64,000 nucleotides of DNA, taken from the NCBI GenBank assembly GCA_035551995.1, contig DASZME010000005.1, forward strand, positions 25,668 to 89,667, given 5' to 3'. Numbering within the stretch: the stretch's first letter is position 1; the number at the start of each line of letters is the position of its first letter. The translations under genes and the position numbers were made by a program. Below the pieces are notes generated by a model, which was given only the letters and a program-made list of their open reading frames with translations, was not told the DNA's origin and searched no databases. This stretch comes from RYN-428 sp035551995. Its GTDB lineage: Bacteria; Planctomycetota; Phycisphaerae; Tepidisphaerales; Tepidisphaeraceae. Shown one piece after another: positions 53,968 to 63,105 of this stretch.

Positions 53968-54444
53968 TTATCGAATGCCGTGATGTACCGGAGGGGGATT
54001 GGCCAGCGTCGATTCGCGCGCCGCCTTCAGTGTCGATCCCGCCGCCACGCCCAGTACAAGCAGCGCCAGCGCCCATCGAACCCAAGGCGTGCGGCGGCCT
54101 TTAGCCTCCCGGCCGGCCAGCACGATCATGAGCAGCGTAATTCCCGCGAGTCCCAGGAGCACGTGCATCCCGAACATCCCATGCATCACGCCCGGCCGCA
54201 TCGTATAAATCGGCCAATTGCGAACGGCGTTGTAGGCGCCGCTAATCAGGAACATCAGCAATGTCGCATGGACGGTGAGCTTAAATCCGCGGCGCCAGCG
54301 CCGCTCCGCCGCCTCGCCGGCGTCGGCCTCCATCGCACGGACGCCCGACGGCAATAAAAAATGGTAAAAGAAAACCGATCCGATCAGAATGCAGGCGCTG
54401 ATCAAATGAAGCCAGCGGAAAAAGACGGCGATGACAATTCCCAT
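53968..54444 (-). CDS. Four-TM CopD-like membrane protein
   Basis: 158-aa protein with four hydrophobic helices: FRWLHLISACILIGSVFFYH, VHATLLMFLISGAYN, HVLLGLAGITLLMIVLAG and WALALLVLGVAAGSTLKA. The RWLHLI motif matches the CopD/DUF2269-type start. The function is unknown; a role in copper resistance is a weak suggestion. Confidence 0.7.
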   Translation of the reverse strand: MGIVIAVFFRWLHLISACILIGSVFFYHFLLPSGVRAMEADAGEAAERRWRRGFKLTVHATLLMFLISGAYNAVRNWPIYTMRPGVMHGMFGMHVLLGLAGITLLMIVLAGREAKGRRTPWVRWALALLVLGVAAGSTLKAARESTLANPPPVHHGIR

Positions 54445-54575
54445 GGCTGAGATGCTAACCGCTTGTCGGGATTGAAACGAGCGTTTGCGGAAGGGTTGTC
54501 AAAAATCCCGCGATTATTAGTGGTTTCCCATAAAATTGTGGTAAAAGACCCGTCAAGTCTAACAAAAGGAAGAAA

Positions 54576-55163
54576 ATGGCTAAGAAACGTCCCGCCGCGA
54601 AAAAGAAGATCGCCGTTAAATCCAAACCGTCGCCCGCGATGACTCGCAAGCCCGCTCCCAAGAAATCCGCCGTTAAAACCCCCGCCCCCGCCGCAAAAAA
54701 GAAGCCGGCAAAATCCGCGGCTAAACCCGTGACGCGGGGAAAAGCCGTCGCGGCTAAAATGACGCCAAAAAAAATCGCCCCCAAGACGTCGGCGCCAAAG
54801 AAAAAGATGACGAAACCGGTTCAACGGCCGGCAAAAGTGCAGCCCAAACAATCGGTGAAACCCGCCGCCAAGAAACCCGCTCCGACGCCCAAACATAAAG
54901 CCAACGCCAAGGTAAAGTTCCCGCCAAAGACCGATGCGCCGCCGCTCCTCGTCGAAGAAGTCATTATCGTTTCCGAGTCGCCGATCGACGTCGCGGTGGT
55001 TGCAGCCCCGATGGAAATGATCGTTGAAGATTTCGTAAAGGAAGAGATCGAATCGAGGCTAGCCGAAACAACCGCTGAACCGGTCGAATTGGCCGGCGAA
55101 GGGGTGGAGGAACCTTCAGACGAGGACTTACTGGAGGAGACCGAACCGCCGATCAGTGATTAA
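54576..55163 (+). CDS. Histone H1-like Lys/Ala/Pro-rich protein
   Basis: 195-aa protein with a strong AAGGAAG ribosome-binding site. Residues of about 1-125 consist of Lys/Ala/Pro repeats (KKKPAKSAAKPVTRGK, KPAAKKPAPTP), like the C-terminal tail of histone H1; the last 70 residues are acidic (SRLAETTAEPVELAGEGVEE). Such bipolar proteins occur as nucleoid-associated factors in some bacteria. DNA binding is inferred from composition only. Confidence 0.75.
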   Translation: MAKKRPAAKKKIAVKSKPSPAMTRKPAPKKSAVKTPAPAAKKKPAKSAAKPVTRGKAVAAKMTPKKIAPKTSAPKKKMTKPVQRPAKVQPKQSVKPAAKKPAPTPKHKANAKVKFPPKTDAPPLLVEEVIIVSESPIDVAVVAAPMEMIVEDFVKEEIESRLAETTAEPVELAGEGVEEPSDEDLLEETEPPISD

Positions 55164-55182
55164 CTGCCCAGTCTGAAGCGAA

Positions 55183-55228
55183 AGGCCGAGGTCGGATTCG
55201 AACCGACGAATAACGGATTTGCAATCCG
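55183..55228 (-). tRNA. 3' fragment of tRNA-Cys(GCA) (partial, att site)
   Basis: On the minus strand, 46 nt match the anticodon arm, T arm and acceptor 3' strand of tRNA-Cys: anticodon stem-loop CGGATTGCAAATCCG with anticodon GCA, T loop GGTTCGAATCC and 3' strand CCTCGGCCT. The D arm and 5' acceptor strand are absent; the sequence upstream bears no resemblance. Not a functional tRNA. It marks the left end of an integrated element. Confidence 0.85.
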
Positions 55229-55445
55229 TCCTGAATCTCACGAAATATCTGTGCTATAATCCACGAATTTTGAAGGACTTCCGTCATTTCTTCTACCCAA
55301 CGTTGACAAGGAAATATTATCGTGAAATCGCCTCTGATCCAAGACAATTTTTGACACCAAAATCGCCGATTCTTCGTGCGGGTGACATAATGAATGGTGG
55401 CCTTCTCGGCGGCGACGCTGGCGACGACACCGGTCGCATTTAGCC

Positions 55446-55925
55446 TCACAGTTCGGCGAACTGTTTTTTCGCTTCTGCCAGTTCTCGTTTTTCTTCGGCA
55501 AGCAGTCCCTCATGATATTTTATTGATCGCTGCTTGTCGTTCACATAAAACCGCCATGCCTCGTTCGCTGTCGTCCATAAACGAGTGCCTCGGCCTTCCG
55601 CAAAATACGTGGCTCCGTGTACTTGATACGCCTCGGAATTGAGACTGTATTTTTGCTCGTTGGCCGTGACGCATGCCTTTGAAAGCTTTGTGACTGTTAG
55701 TGTGTTCAATTCGGGCAAGAATGTTTTCGTGTTATAGGGCACTTGTACGGAATATAGTTTTTTCGGTGTCCCCTCGGGGAGTTCCGTTGAGACAGCTTTC
55801 GCTGGCTTGTGTACTCTCTTGGCGCTGGCGGCAATCGTTTTGGCCGTGGGAGGCTTCCCTGACGCCTGTGCTGTGGCATCACATTCGGCCGGTTTATTTC
55901 CTTCGGTGGTGGTGTCGGTGTTCAT
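55446..55925 (-). CDS. Hypothetical protein
   Basis: 159-aa protein from the ATG at 55925 with AGGAG upstream; the longer upstream frame is not supported. The N-terminus is Thr/Ala/Lys-rich (ASGKPPTAKTIAASAKRVHK). The middle and C-terminal parts look folded (LYSVQVPYNTKTFLPELNTL, AYQVHGATYFAEGRGTRLWT) and end in a helix with charged repeats (HEGLLAEEKRELAEAKKQFA). No family is recognised. It is the first gene of the island. Confidence 0.65.
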   Translation of the reverse strand: MNTDTTTEGNKPAECDATAQASGKPPTAKTIAASAKRVHKPAKAVSTELPEGTPKKLYSVQVPYNTKTFLPELNTLTVTKLSKACVTANEQKYSLNSEAYQVHGATYFAEGRGTRLWTTANEAWRFYVNDKQRSIKYHEGLLAEEKRELAEAKKQFAEL

Positions 55926-56198
55926 AAGTCTCCTGGTTGAAAAGCCTCGTGGGGCTGGCGTGTCCACATGCGTCGGTTCGAGCGTCTGTTTGACATCCCG
56001 TCTCGACAACCTCTGTCGCCGCCTATTTAAGGCAACAAGCAACCCTGCGCCGTGACCACACGGCACATTGAAATAACAGGGCGTTTCTTCTAATTGGCGA
56101 TGGAGTTCCTTTTGGTGAACTCGACGCTTCAATGTCTGGTTCCACGTTAGCAACCCCACCCGAAAAGTCAAGGATAAAAATTTCGTAACATCCTTCAT

Positions 56199-56778
56199 TT
56201 AATGCAGTTATATCAAAAATAATTGTCAGACATCTGACAAAAATTTATGCCAGATGTCTGACAAAAATTCTTGTGTGTTTTTTTCATCGTGATCGCACAA
56301 AAACTTTGTGTGATTTAGTTGGCTACGGAGAGCGGAATGCCTCTCATAAGGGCGTGGCGGCACAGTTGGTTCTTGTGACGTCGATCAGATTTTTACGGCG
56401 ACGCCGAATATCATGTCTTTCCTGTTCGACCATTCTCACGAACATGGGAGAGTTCGGCAGTCCCCGTGAAAGGACAAACGCCTCGGCGTTGGCCGAGGCG
56501 GTCGTGACGAATCGTAACGATCCATTAGTGACTCAAAACGGTCATGAGGCTGGGCGATGTGGTAAGACAACGACCAATTCGATGTCAGCCCTTCGCAGGC
56601 GATCCAGCAGCCATTGCACGAACATGGCGCTTTCCGGGGCAAGACGATTCCACTCGGTTATGATCGGCACATCGAAGTCCATCTTCGTGTTTTGCGCTCG
56701 ATCTACGTATTGGGAATCCGGAGATTCCGCCGCCGAGTGTGATGGTCCAGAGAGGGCGACCCACCCTAAAATCGGGAC
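56199..56778. other. 580-bp AT-rich spacer
   Basis: No convincing gene. It holds the operator-like palindromes at 56224-56263 and a degenerate minus-strand frame (56542-56781) with S24-peptidase-like residues VPILGWVA but no start codon. Confidence 0.4.
56224..56263. promoter_or_regulatory. Paired palindromic operator-like sites
   Basis: TGTCAGACATCTGACA (56224-56239) is a palindrome of arms TGTCAGA/TCTGACA. A second, slightly degenerate copy ends at 56263 (CCAGATGTCTGACA), about two and a half helical turns away, both followed by AAAAATT. They lie upstream of the island genes. Likely repressor sites; the binding protein is not identified. Confidence 0.55.
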
Positions 56779-58116
56779 ATGTCATTCACCGTATTTTATG
56801 CTTGGCAGAGCGACCGTGAGGAGAAGGTCAACCACTACTTGATCAGGGATGCCCTTCAAGGTGCCATTGACGCAGTAAACGCCGATCTGCATATTGAGGA
56901 AGCTCCCGCTGTTGATGCTTTGGAGCCGGTAACCGACGCAGCCGCCCCTTCGGCGATCGAAATCGATTGGGGCACAAAGGACGAACCGGGCACCCCGAAC
57001 GTTGCGCAGGTGATATTTAGGAAGATCAGCGAGTGCGGCGTGTTCTTAGCCGACCTGACGTATGTCGGGGACACAATTTCCCACGATGATCGAAAGAAGT
57101 TCCTACCGAACAGCAATGTGCTTATCGAACTCGGTCTTGCGTCGGCGTCTGTCGGCTGGCAGCAGATTCTTTTAGTGATGAATAAGCATTTCGGCGGGGC
57201 AGAACATCTCCCCTTCGACCTGAAGAATTACGCTTTCCCTGTAACCTACGACCTTGCACCAGGTGCTGACAAGAAGGCCCGTGATGCCCAGCAGAAGAAT
57301 CTGACGAAGGTATTGGAGCAGAAGCTACGGATCATGCAAAAGCGTAGTGTCTGGACGAAGAAGGCCGACGAAAATCGACGGTTGAACGAAACAGCCGCCC
57401 AGATGCGTCGGCGGCACGCCGAGGACATTCGGCAGGAGTTCGAGGTTGCGCTCACGACTGAGGAGTTCCGGGGTTTCAAGCACGAGCGAGGAGTGTGCGC
57501 CGTCACCATCGTTCCGTGGCAACGTGCAGACCCGCCGCTGCAATTCGACGGTGACTTCGGAAGGGAGTTCGCCGACAATTTCCGGCCGATGTGGACAGAC
57601 CATCCGCTGATTGACCACGATGTTCACGAACTCGTGATCCTTAACCATAGGTCCGAAGTTGACGTGAAGGCCGTGACGGTACTGAACGATCTGGGCGTGG
57701 TGCTCACGGCCGATCACTGGACCCCGCCGATGGAGGGTGTGGGCGGGGGCGACGATGTGGTGACGTTCCACATGAGCCGGCATGAACCGGAGATCATGAG
57801 GACGATTCGCCGCTATCTCGAACAACTCAAACTGATGGGCATCGGGGGACCGTACCTCGTCGGCCTGTCGCTCCTCCATGCCAAGGGCTACCGGCTCGTG
57901 CCCGGCCCGTTCACCCCCGAAGAGCACTGCAATCCGCCGTGTCGGGCAACTTCCGTGATCGTCCCGTTCGCCGAGGTTCCCGACAACTTCGTCGAACTTG
58001 ACCACAAGGCGTACTCGCTGGTGTTTCGGGATGCGCTCAATCGCTTTTGGCGGGGGTTTGGTTGGTCGCAAGCCGGGAGTTTTGATGAGGCGAAGAGGTA
58101 CAAATACTCTTATTAG
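56779..58116 (+). CDS. TIR-like domain protein, candidate defence effector
   Basis: 445-aa protein. The N-terminal domain begins FTVFYAWQSDREEKVNHYLI and continues with TKDEPGTPNVAQVIFRKISE, GVFLADLTYVG and NSNVLIELGLASASVGWQQI, a TIR-like alpha/beta fold with the Glu of NVLIELG in the place of the TIR NADase glutamate. The remaining 280 residues, mixed alpha/beta with a C-terminal LVGLSLLHAKGYRLVPG, are not recognised and could be a sensor or ligand-binding domain. TIR proteins in bacteria often deplete NAD during phage infection. It precedes the helicase/methylase genes by 226 bp. Confidence 0.65.
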   Translation: MSFTVFYAWQSDREEKVNHYLIRDALQGAIDAVNADLHIEEAPAVDALEPVTDAAAPSAIEIDWGTKDEPGTPNVAQVIFRKISECGVFLADLTYVGDTISHDDRKKFLPNSNVLIELGLASASVGWQQILLVMNKHFGGAEHLPFDLKNYAFPVTYDLAPGADKKARDAQQKNLTKVLEQKLRIMQKRSVWTKKADENRRLNETAAQMRRRHAEDIRQEFEVALTTEEFRGFKHERGVCAVTIVPWQRADPPLQFDGDFGREFADNFRPMWTDHPLIDHDVHELVILNHRSEVDVKAVTVLNDLGVVLTADHWTPPMEGVGGGDDVVTFHMSRHEPEIMRTIRRYLEQLKLMGIGGPYLVGLSLLHAKGYRLVPGPFTPEEHCNPPCRATSVIVPFAEVPDNFVELDHKAYSLVFRDALNRFWRGFGWSQAGSFDEAKRYKYSY

Positions 58117-58342
58117 GCATGTTATTCCATCGCAGGCACTGACAGTACGCCGTCACCAATAACTTCGATGATGTTCAAATCGCTCGGCACTTCTGTACCG
58201 TCGAGTCTGCATCCGGTAGAATGGCGATTTACTCGACGCCGGTACGGAGTTGATGCAAATGACGTTGCCGTAGGCTTCCCCATCCAATGGTTTTTGACCA
58301 TTCAATGCGGGGGCGACGGTTTCTATCGCTTGGTGGAATGCC

Positions 58343-61300
58343 ATGAACGCCACAGAACTTGTCTCCCATCTTTCTCAGGGAACCGTGCTGGAAGGCCCGC
58401 ACTGGCCGGAGCCGGTAAGGGTGCTTACTGTCAAGGTCCGTGGTAACCGCCTCGACGTGCAGGCAGTGGGAATCCACTCGAAGAAGCTTTGGAGTAAGCT
58501 GGTCAACGCCGAAGATTTCAGCGGAAAAATCAAGATCACTCAGGCCGCTGACGTGGCCTCCCTCAGTGGCAACCCGACGCACTTCCGTCTCGCCGCTGAG
58601 GCACACCGCATTCGCCTCGCCTACCAATACGATCCCCATTTTGCCGTCTCCGTTTCTCAAGTTGATCCATTGCCGCACCAGATGGATGCGGTCTACGGCC
58701 ATTTGCTCACGCAGCCGCAGATTCGTTTTCTAATTGCCGACGACCCAGGTGCCGGCAAAACGATCATGGCGGGCTTGACGCTCAAAGAACTGAAGTGCCG
58801 GGGCTTGGTTGAGCGCACACTCATCATTACCCCAGCCAGTCTGACCGACCAGTGGCGGCGAGAACTGCACGACAAATTCAACGAGACATTTACCGTCATC
58901 AATCGCAGTACGGTCGGTGCCGCTTTCGGCAAGAATGTCTGGGAAGACAATTCGCAGTGCATCACGTCCGTCGATTTCGTGTCGAGGCAGGACGACATCA
59001 TGAACATGCTGCGGGAAGTGCGGTGGGATTTGGTCATTGTGGACGAAGCCCACAAGATGGCCGCTTACCGCTACGGCCAGAAGATCAGCAAGACGCAACG
59101 GTATGAATTCGGCGAGTTCATTCGTGATCGCACCGATCATTTGTTGTTTCTCACGGCCACGCCCCACAAGGGCGACCCGGACAATTTCGCACTTCTCCTC
59201 CAACTGCTTGACCGTGACCTGTACGTCAACGGGGACATTCTGGCCGAGGCCAGTACCCATGACGAAAACAAAATCATGATCCGCCGCCTGAAGGAGGACA
59301 TGAAGAAATTTGACGGCTCGCCATGCTTCCCGCCCCGGCACGTTAAGACGCTGCCGTATGCGCTCACGGCGGACGAGTTGAAGCTGTACGAGGAAGTCAC
59401 GCATTACGTCCAAGAGAACTTCCAGCGTGCCGAACAGGCGGAAAACCGCAACGTCGGCCTTGCCCTCACGGTACTTCAGCGTCGTCTGGCATCCAGCACT
59501 GCGGCCATCCGCCTGTCGCTTGAACGCCGCTTCAAAAAACTCAAAGACCTTCAGAAACTGGGAAAGATCAGGCAAGAGTACGGCGAACTTCCCGAGGACA
59601 TGGAAGACCTTACCGAAGAAGATCGCTGGAAGTTCGAAGACGACCTCGTTGAACGGGTGACGATGGCCGGAAACATGGCCGAACTTGAAACTGAGATCAC
59701 TGAGCTTGAGCAGCTTGTCACGCACGCCAAACACAACGAAAAGCATGTTCCTGAAACGAAATTCGAAGAACTACGTGGCGTCATCTCCACGCACCTGTCC
59801 GGCAAGGACGAACGGCTGCTGGTCTTCACGGAACATAAGGACACCCTCGACTTCCTTGTGCGCAAGCTCAGCGACCTTGGCTTCTACTGCTGCACGATCC
59901 ACGGCGGAATGCCGTTGGAAAAGCGTATCGCATCGGAGCGGGAATTCTTCGAACATAAGCCGTCGATCATGATCGCAACGGAAGCAGCGGGCGAAGGCAT
60001 CAACCTTCAGTTCTGCTCCCTAATGGTCAATTATGACATCCCGTGGAATCCGAATCGTCTTGAGCAGCGCATGGGCCGCATCCACCGGTACAAACAGGAA
60101 CGGGAGGTCATGATCTTCAATCTGGTCGCCGGAAACACCCGTGAGGGCCAGGTCATGCAGCGGTTGCTGACGAAGCTCAATGATATGCGCAAGGCGTTGG
60201 GCAGCGACCGGGTTTATGACGTAATTGGGGAGATCATTCCCGCCCCGAAGTTCGACGCCTTGATGAAGGATTGGTTATCGAAGCGTCGGACCATGCAGGA
60301 AATTCTCGCCGAGATCGATCTTCAGACAGACGAAACGCAAGTCCAGCGAATTCGGGCTGACATGGACGACAAAGCCTTGGGTTCCCGCCACATCGACATC
60401 TCCAAGCTCGATGCCGACCGACAAAAGAGCAAGGAGAACCGGCTCATGCCGGAATACATCGAGAAGTTTTTTGTTGAAGCGTACCGATCCTTCGGCGGGA
60501 CGATTGCTGCCGCCGCCGGCGAAAAGCAAGTTTGGTCCATCAGCCGGGTGCCGCCCGACCTGCGGAAGCTTCCTGATTCACTGGAACGCCGCTTTGGCAG
60601 AATCGGCGGGAGTTATCCCGCTATCACGTTCGACAAGGAAAGAGCGGTCGGCTACTCCGAGATCGAATTCGTCGGCCCCGGTCACTCTCTCTTCGAAGGC
60701 GTGGTCGAGCGGGTATTGCGGGATTACGGCCCATCGCTCAGGCAAGGTGCCTGCTTTTACAATGCCGATGCCACCGAGCCAAGTGTCTTGTGGTTACTCA
60801 AGTGCGGCGTCGAAGACGGCCGTGGTATGACCGTGGGCGAGCGGCTGGTTGCCATCCACGGCATCGCCGGCGACTACAAGAAGAGCCAGCCCTATGCCCT
60901 GCTCGATCTGAAGGCCCCTGAGACTACTGCGAATGTCCCCGATGGGGTCCGACAATCTGCCACGGATGAAGATAGGATTATCGATTGGTCATTGGAAGCG
61001 GTTACGCCTGACTATTTCAACGAGATCAATTCCCGCCGCACCAAAGAACTCACGATCAAGGAGAAGTACGTTCGCAAATCCCTCCAATTCCTCATCGCCG
61101 AGTCGCTCAAGAAGATTGGGAAATACGACCAGCAATTGAAACTGATCCGAGACGAATCCGATCCCAAGCGACTCAACGTACAGGGCAATCGAGCGAAGGA
61201 GGAGGCCCGCAAAAATGAGCTTTCCCACCGGCTCAAGGTACGGCTGGCTGAGATCGAACAGGAGCGCCACCTGTCGGAAAAGCCGCCCGAGGTGTTCGGC

Positions 61301-61834
61301 GTTGCGGTGATTCTGCCGCCGCCGAAGGAAGTCATGGACAGTGTGGTCATGGACAATGTGCGAGGGGGAATGCAGAACGATCCAGAAGTCGAAGCTATTG
61401 CCGTTGAGTTCGTGAAGAAACACGAAATTGCGGAGGGTCGCAAACCGGTATCGGTGGAGGAGGAGAACTGCGGCTGGGACATCTCCTCACTGAAGGCTGG
61501 TCAGGTCGTGCGGTACATCGAAGTCAAGGGCCGCTCCTGTGTCGGCGGTGTGGCGTTGACGCCCAACGAGTGGATCAAGGCCCAGCGGTTCGGAAAAGAT
61601 TACTGGCTCTACATCGTGACCGACTGCAAAACAAACCCGCAACTTCATTTGGTCCAAGACCCCGCAACAAGGCTCTCGCCCAAGGAGGAGATGAGCGTTG
61701 TGCGGTACATGGTCGGCGTGTCTGACTGGCAGAAGGCAGCGACGGCATCGACCAAATGGCAACTCGAATCAGAACCGTCCCCACACCCGAAGCTGTGGGG
61801 ACCACAGCAGGCCGGGACAGAAGGCAGCATATGA
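58343..61834 (+). CDS. SNF2-type helicase with C-terminal DUF3883 nuclease-like domain
   Basis: 1163-aa superfamily-2 ATPase. Walker A DDPGAGKTIMAG (about residues 133-144), Walker B VIVDEAHKMA (DEAH 234-237), SAT motif TATPHKG and motif VI QRMGRIHRYKQ. Near the C-terminus, NCGWDISSL followed by RYIEVKGRSCVGG is the DUF3883 core, a PD-(D/E)XK-like fold with Asp and E-x-K. Helicases of this type act in DISARM and related anti-phage systems. It is followed by DUF488 after 18 bp. Its biochemical activity is inferred from family. Confidence 0.9.
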   Translation: MNATELVSHLSQGTVLEGPHWPEPVRVLTVKVRGNRLDVQAVGIHSKKLWSKLVNAEDFSGKIKITQAADVASLSGNPTHFRLAAEAHRIRLAYQYDPHFAVSVSQVDPLPHQMDAVYGHLLTQPQIRFLIADDPGAGKTIMAGLTLKELKCRGLVERTLIITPASLTDQWRRELHDKFNETFTVINRSTVGAAFGKNVWEDNSQCITSVDFVSRQDDIMNMLREVRWDLVIVDEAHKMAAYRYGQKISKTQRYEFGEFIRDRTDHLLFLTATPHKGDPDNFALLLQLLDRDLYVNGDILAEASTHDENKIMIRRLKEDMKKFDGSPCFPPRHVKTLPYALTADELKLYEEVTHYVQENFQRAEQAENRNVGLALTVLQRRLASSTAAIRLSLERRFKKLKDLQKLGKIRQEYGELPEDMEDLTEEDRWKFEDDLVERVTMAGNMAELETEITELEQLVTHAKHNEKHVPETKFEELRGVISTHLSGKDERLLVFTEHKDTLDFLVRKLSDLGFYCCTIHGGMPLEKRIASEREFFEHKPSIMIATEAAGEGINLQFCSLMVNYDIPWNPNRLEQRMGRIHRYKQEREVMIFNLVAGNTREGQVMQRLLTKLNDMRKALGSDRVYDVIGEIIPAPKFDALMKDWLSKRRTMQEILAEIDLQTDETQVQRIRADMDDKALGSRHIDISKLDADRQKSKENRLMPEYIEKFFVEAYRSFGGTIAAAAGEKQVWSISRVPPDLRKLPDSLERRFGRIGGSYPAITFDKERAVGYSEIEFVGPGHSLFEGVVERVLRDYGPSLRQGACFYNADATEPSVLWLLKCGVEDGRGMTVGERLVAIHGIAGDYKKSQPYALLDLKAPETTANVPDGVRQSATDEDRIIDWSLEAVTPDYFNEINSRRTKELTIKEKYVRKSLQFLIAESLKKIGKYDQQLKLIRDESDPKRLNVQGNRAKEEARKNELSHRLKVRLAEIEQERHLSEKPPEVFGVAVILPPPKEVMDSVVMDNVRGGMQNDPEVEAIAVEFVKKHEIAEGRKPVSVEEENCGWDISSLKAGQVVRYIEVKGRSCVGGVALTPNEWIKAQRFGKDYWLYIVTDCKTNPQLHLVQDPATRLSPKEEMSVVRYMVGVSDWQKAATASTKWQLESEPSPHPKLWGPQQAGTEGSI

Positions 61835-61852
61835 CCAAGGAAGGGAATTAGC

Positions 61853-62296
61853 ATGGCAAGGACGCCGCTTTACACCATCGGGTACTCAGGGTTCACCGCC
61901 GACCGTTTCGTCGAGAAGCTCAAGGATGAAAAAATCGAGATTCTTGTGGACATCCGGCAGCGAGCACTCAGTCGAAAACCGGGTTTTTCGAAAACGTCGC
62001 TGCGGGACTGTCTCGAACAGCACGGCATCGAATATTTGCATCTTCAAGACCTTGGCGTTCCCGGCCATCTCCGGCAAGAACTTCGTGAGGACGGCGACTT
62101 GACCGAATATTTGAGTCAGTTCCGAACGTACCTCACCGGACGTAACGTGACGCTGGGAACGCTCTATGACCTTGCTCGTGAAAGGCCATGTTGCCTGATG
62201 TGCGTCGAACATGATGTGGACGAATGCCACCGTTCAGTGGTGGCCGAAGAACTGCTCCTCCGTAACGGGCGGAAGCTCAAGGTGCAGCACCTATGA
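61853..62296 (+). CDS. DUF488 family protein
   Basis: 147-aa protein with the family signature TIGYSGFTADRFVEKLKDE, VDIRQRALSRKPGF and the C-terminal LMCVEHDVDECHRSVVAEEL containing CHR. Function unknown; DUF488 genes often sit in defence islands. Overlaps the next start by 4 bp, showing translational coupling. Confidence 0.92.
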   Translation: MARTPLYTIGYSGFTADRFVEKLKDEKIEILVDIRQRALSRKPGFSKTSLRDCLEQHGIEYLHLQDLGVPGHLRQELREDGDLTEYLSQFRTYLTGRNVTLGTLYDLARERPCCLMCVEHDVDECHRSVVAEELLLRNGRKLKVQHL

Positions 62297-63105
62297 CGAC
62301 CCAATGGCTCGAACGCTCTGCCCTCGTGACCGTGAAGACGTACCCGACGCCTTCCGAAAAGTACCACGAGACGGTCTGCACGGCGGCGGTCACGAAGGAA
62401 GAAGGCTGGCTGCGGCTCTATCCGATTCAGTTCAGAGATTTGCCGAGGCACCAGCAGTACGCCAAGTACCAAGTCATTAAGTTGCGGATGACCAAACACG
62501 AAGGTGATGCACGACCAGAGAGCTTCCGCCCCGATGAGAAGACTATTGAGGTTTTGGAAACGCTCGGCACCGTGAATGATAAGCAGTGGCAACGGCGGCG
62601 GGAGTGGATCGATCCGACCCAAAGCGCAAGCATGTGCGAAATTCAGCGAGAACAGAAGCGCACGGGCAAGTCGCTCGGTGTATTTCGACCCAAAGAGGTG
62701 ACGGACCTTGTGTTTGAGGAAGACGACCCGGAGTGGTCTGGCAAAAAGCAGGGTATTCTCAACCAGATGCGTCTCTTCTACGAGAAGCAGTTGGACCTTG
62801 AAAAGATTCCGTATTCGTTCAAGTACAAGTACATCTGCGAGGATGCCAATTGCAAAGGACATACGCAATCGATCATCGATTGGGAAATCATGGAGCTATA
62901 TCGCAACGTCAAGCGGTCCAGCCAGGACGAAAATGAAGTCAAACAGAAGTTACGGCAGAAGTTCCTTGACCAACTCTGCGGCCCCGGAAGAAGCACATCA
63001 TTCTTCGTCGGCAGTCATAGCCGCTACCCGGCGACATTCATGATCCTCGGCGTCTTCTGGCCCCCAAAGCCGGTTGCCTCGTTATTTGAGAGTTTGCCAT
63101 GTTGA
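62293..63105 (+). CDS. Hypothetical protein of the helicase/methylase cluster
   Basis: 270-aa cytosolic protein, no family named with certainty. Conserved-looking blocks are KTYPTPSEKYHETVCTAAVT and EGWLRLYPIQFRDLPRHQQY. Cys residues in YKYICEDANCKGHTQSI suggest a zinc site, and SFFVGSHSRYPATFMILGVF closes the fold. It overlaps both neighbours (4 bp before, 7 bp after), so it is part of the same operon and probably of the same system. Confidence 0.6.
   Translation: MTTQWLERSALVTVKTYPTPSEKYHETVCTAAVTKEEGWLRLYPIQFRDLPRHQQYAKYQVIKLRMTKHEGDARPESFRPDEKTIEVLETLGTVNDKQWQRRREWIDPTQSASMCEIQREQKRTGKSLGVFRPKEVTDLVFEEDDPEWSGKKQGILNQMRLFYEKQLDLEKIPYSFKYKYICEDANCKGHTQSIIDWEIMELYRNVKRSSQDENEVKQKLRQKFLDQLCGPGRSTSFFVGSHSRYPATFMILGVFWPPKPVASLFESLPC

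Noticed and set aside
55183..55228. Functional tRNA-Cys
   Set aside because: The D arm and 5' acceptor strand are absent.
56542..56781. Minus-strand frame with S24-peptidase-like VPILGWVA
   Set aside because: No start codon upstream of those residues, a TGA immediately before, and no matching catalytic Ser/Lys that I could see. It may be a decayed repressor gene but cannot be supported.
56273..56842. 189-codon plus-strand ORF ahead of the TIR-like gene
   Set aside because: Arg/Ser/Thr-rich shadow composition; it overlaps the TIR-like gene start and has no ribosome-binding site.
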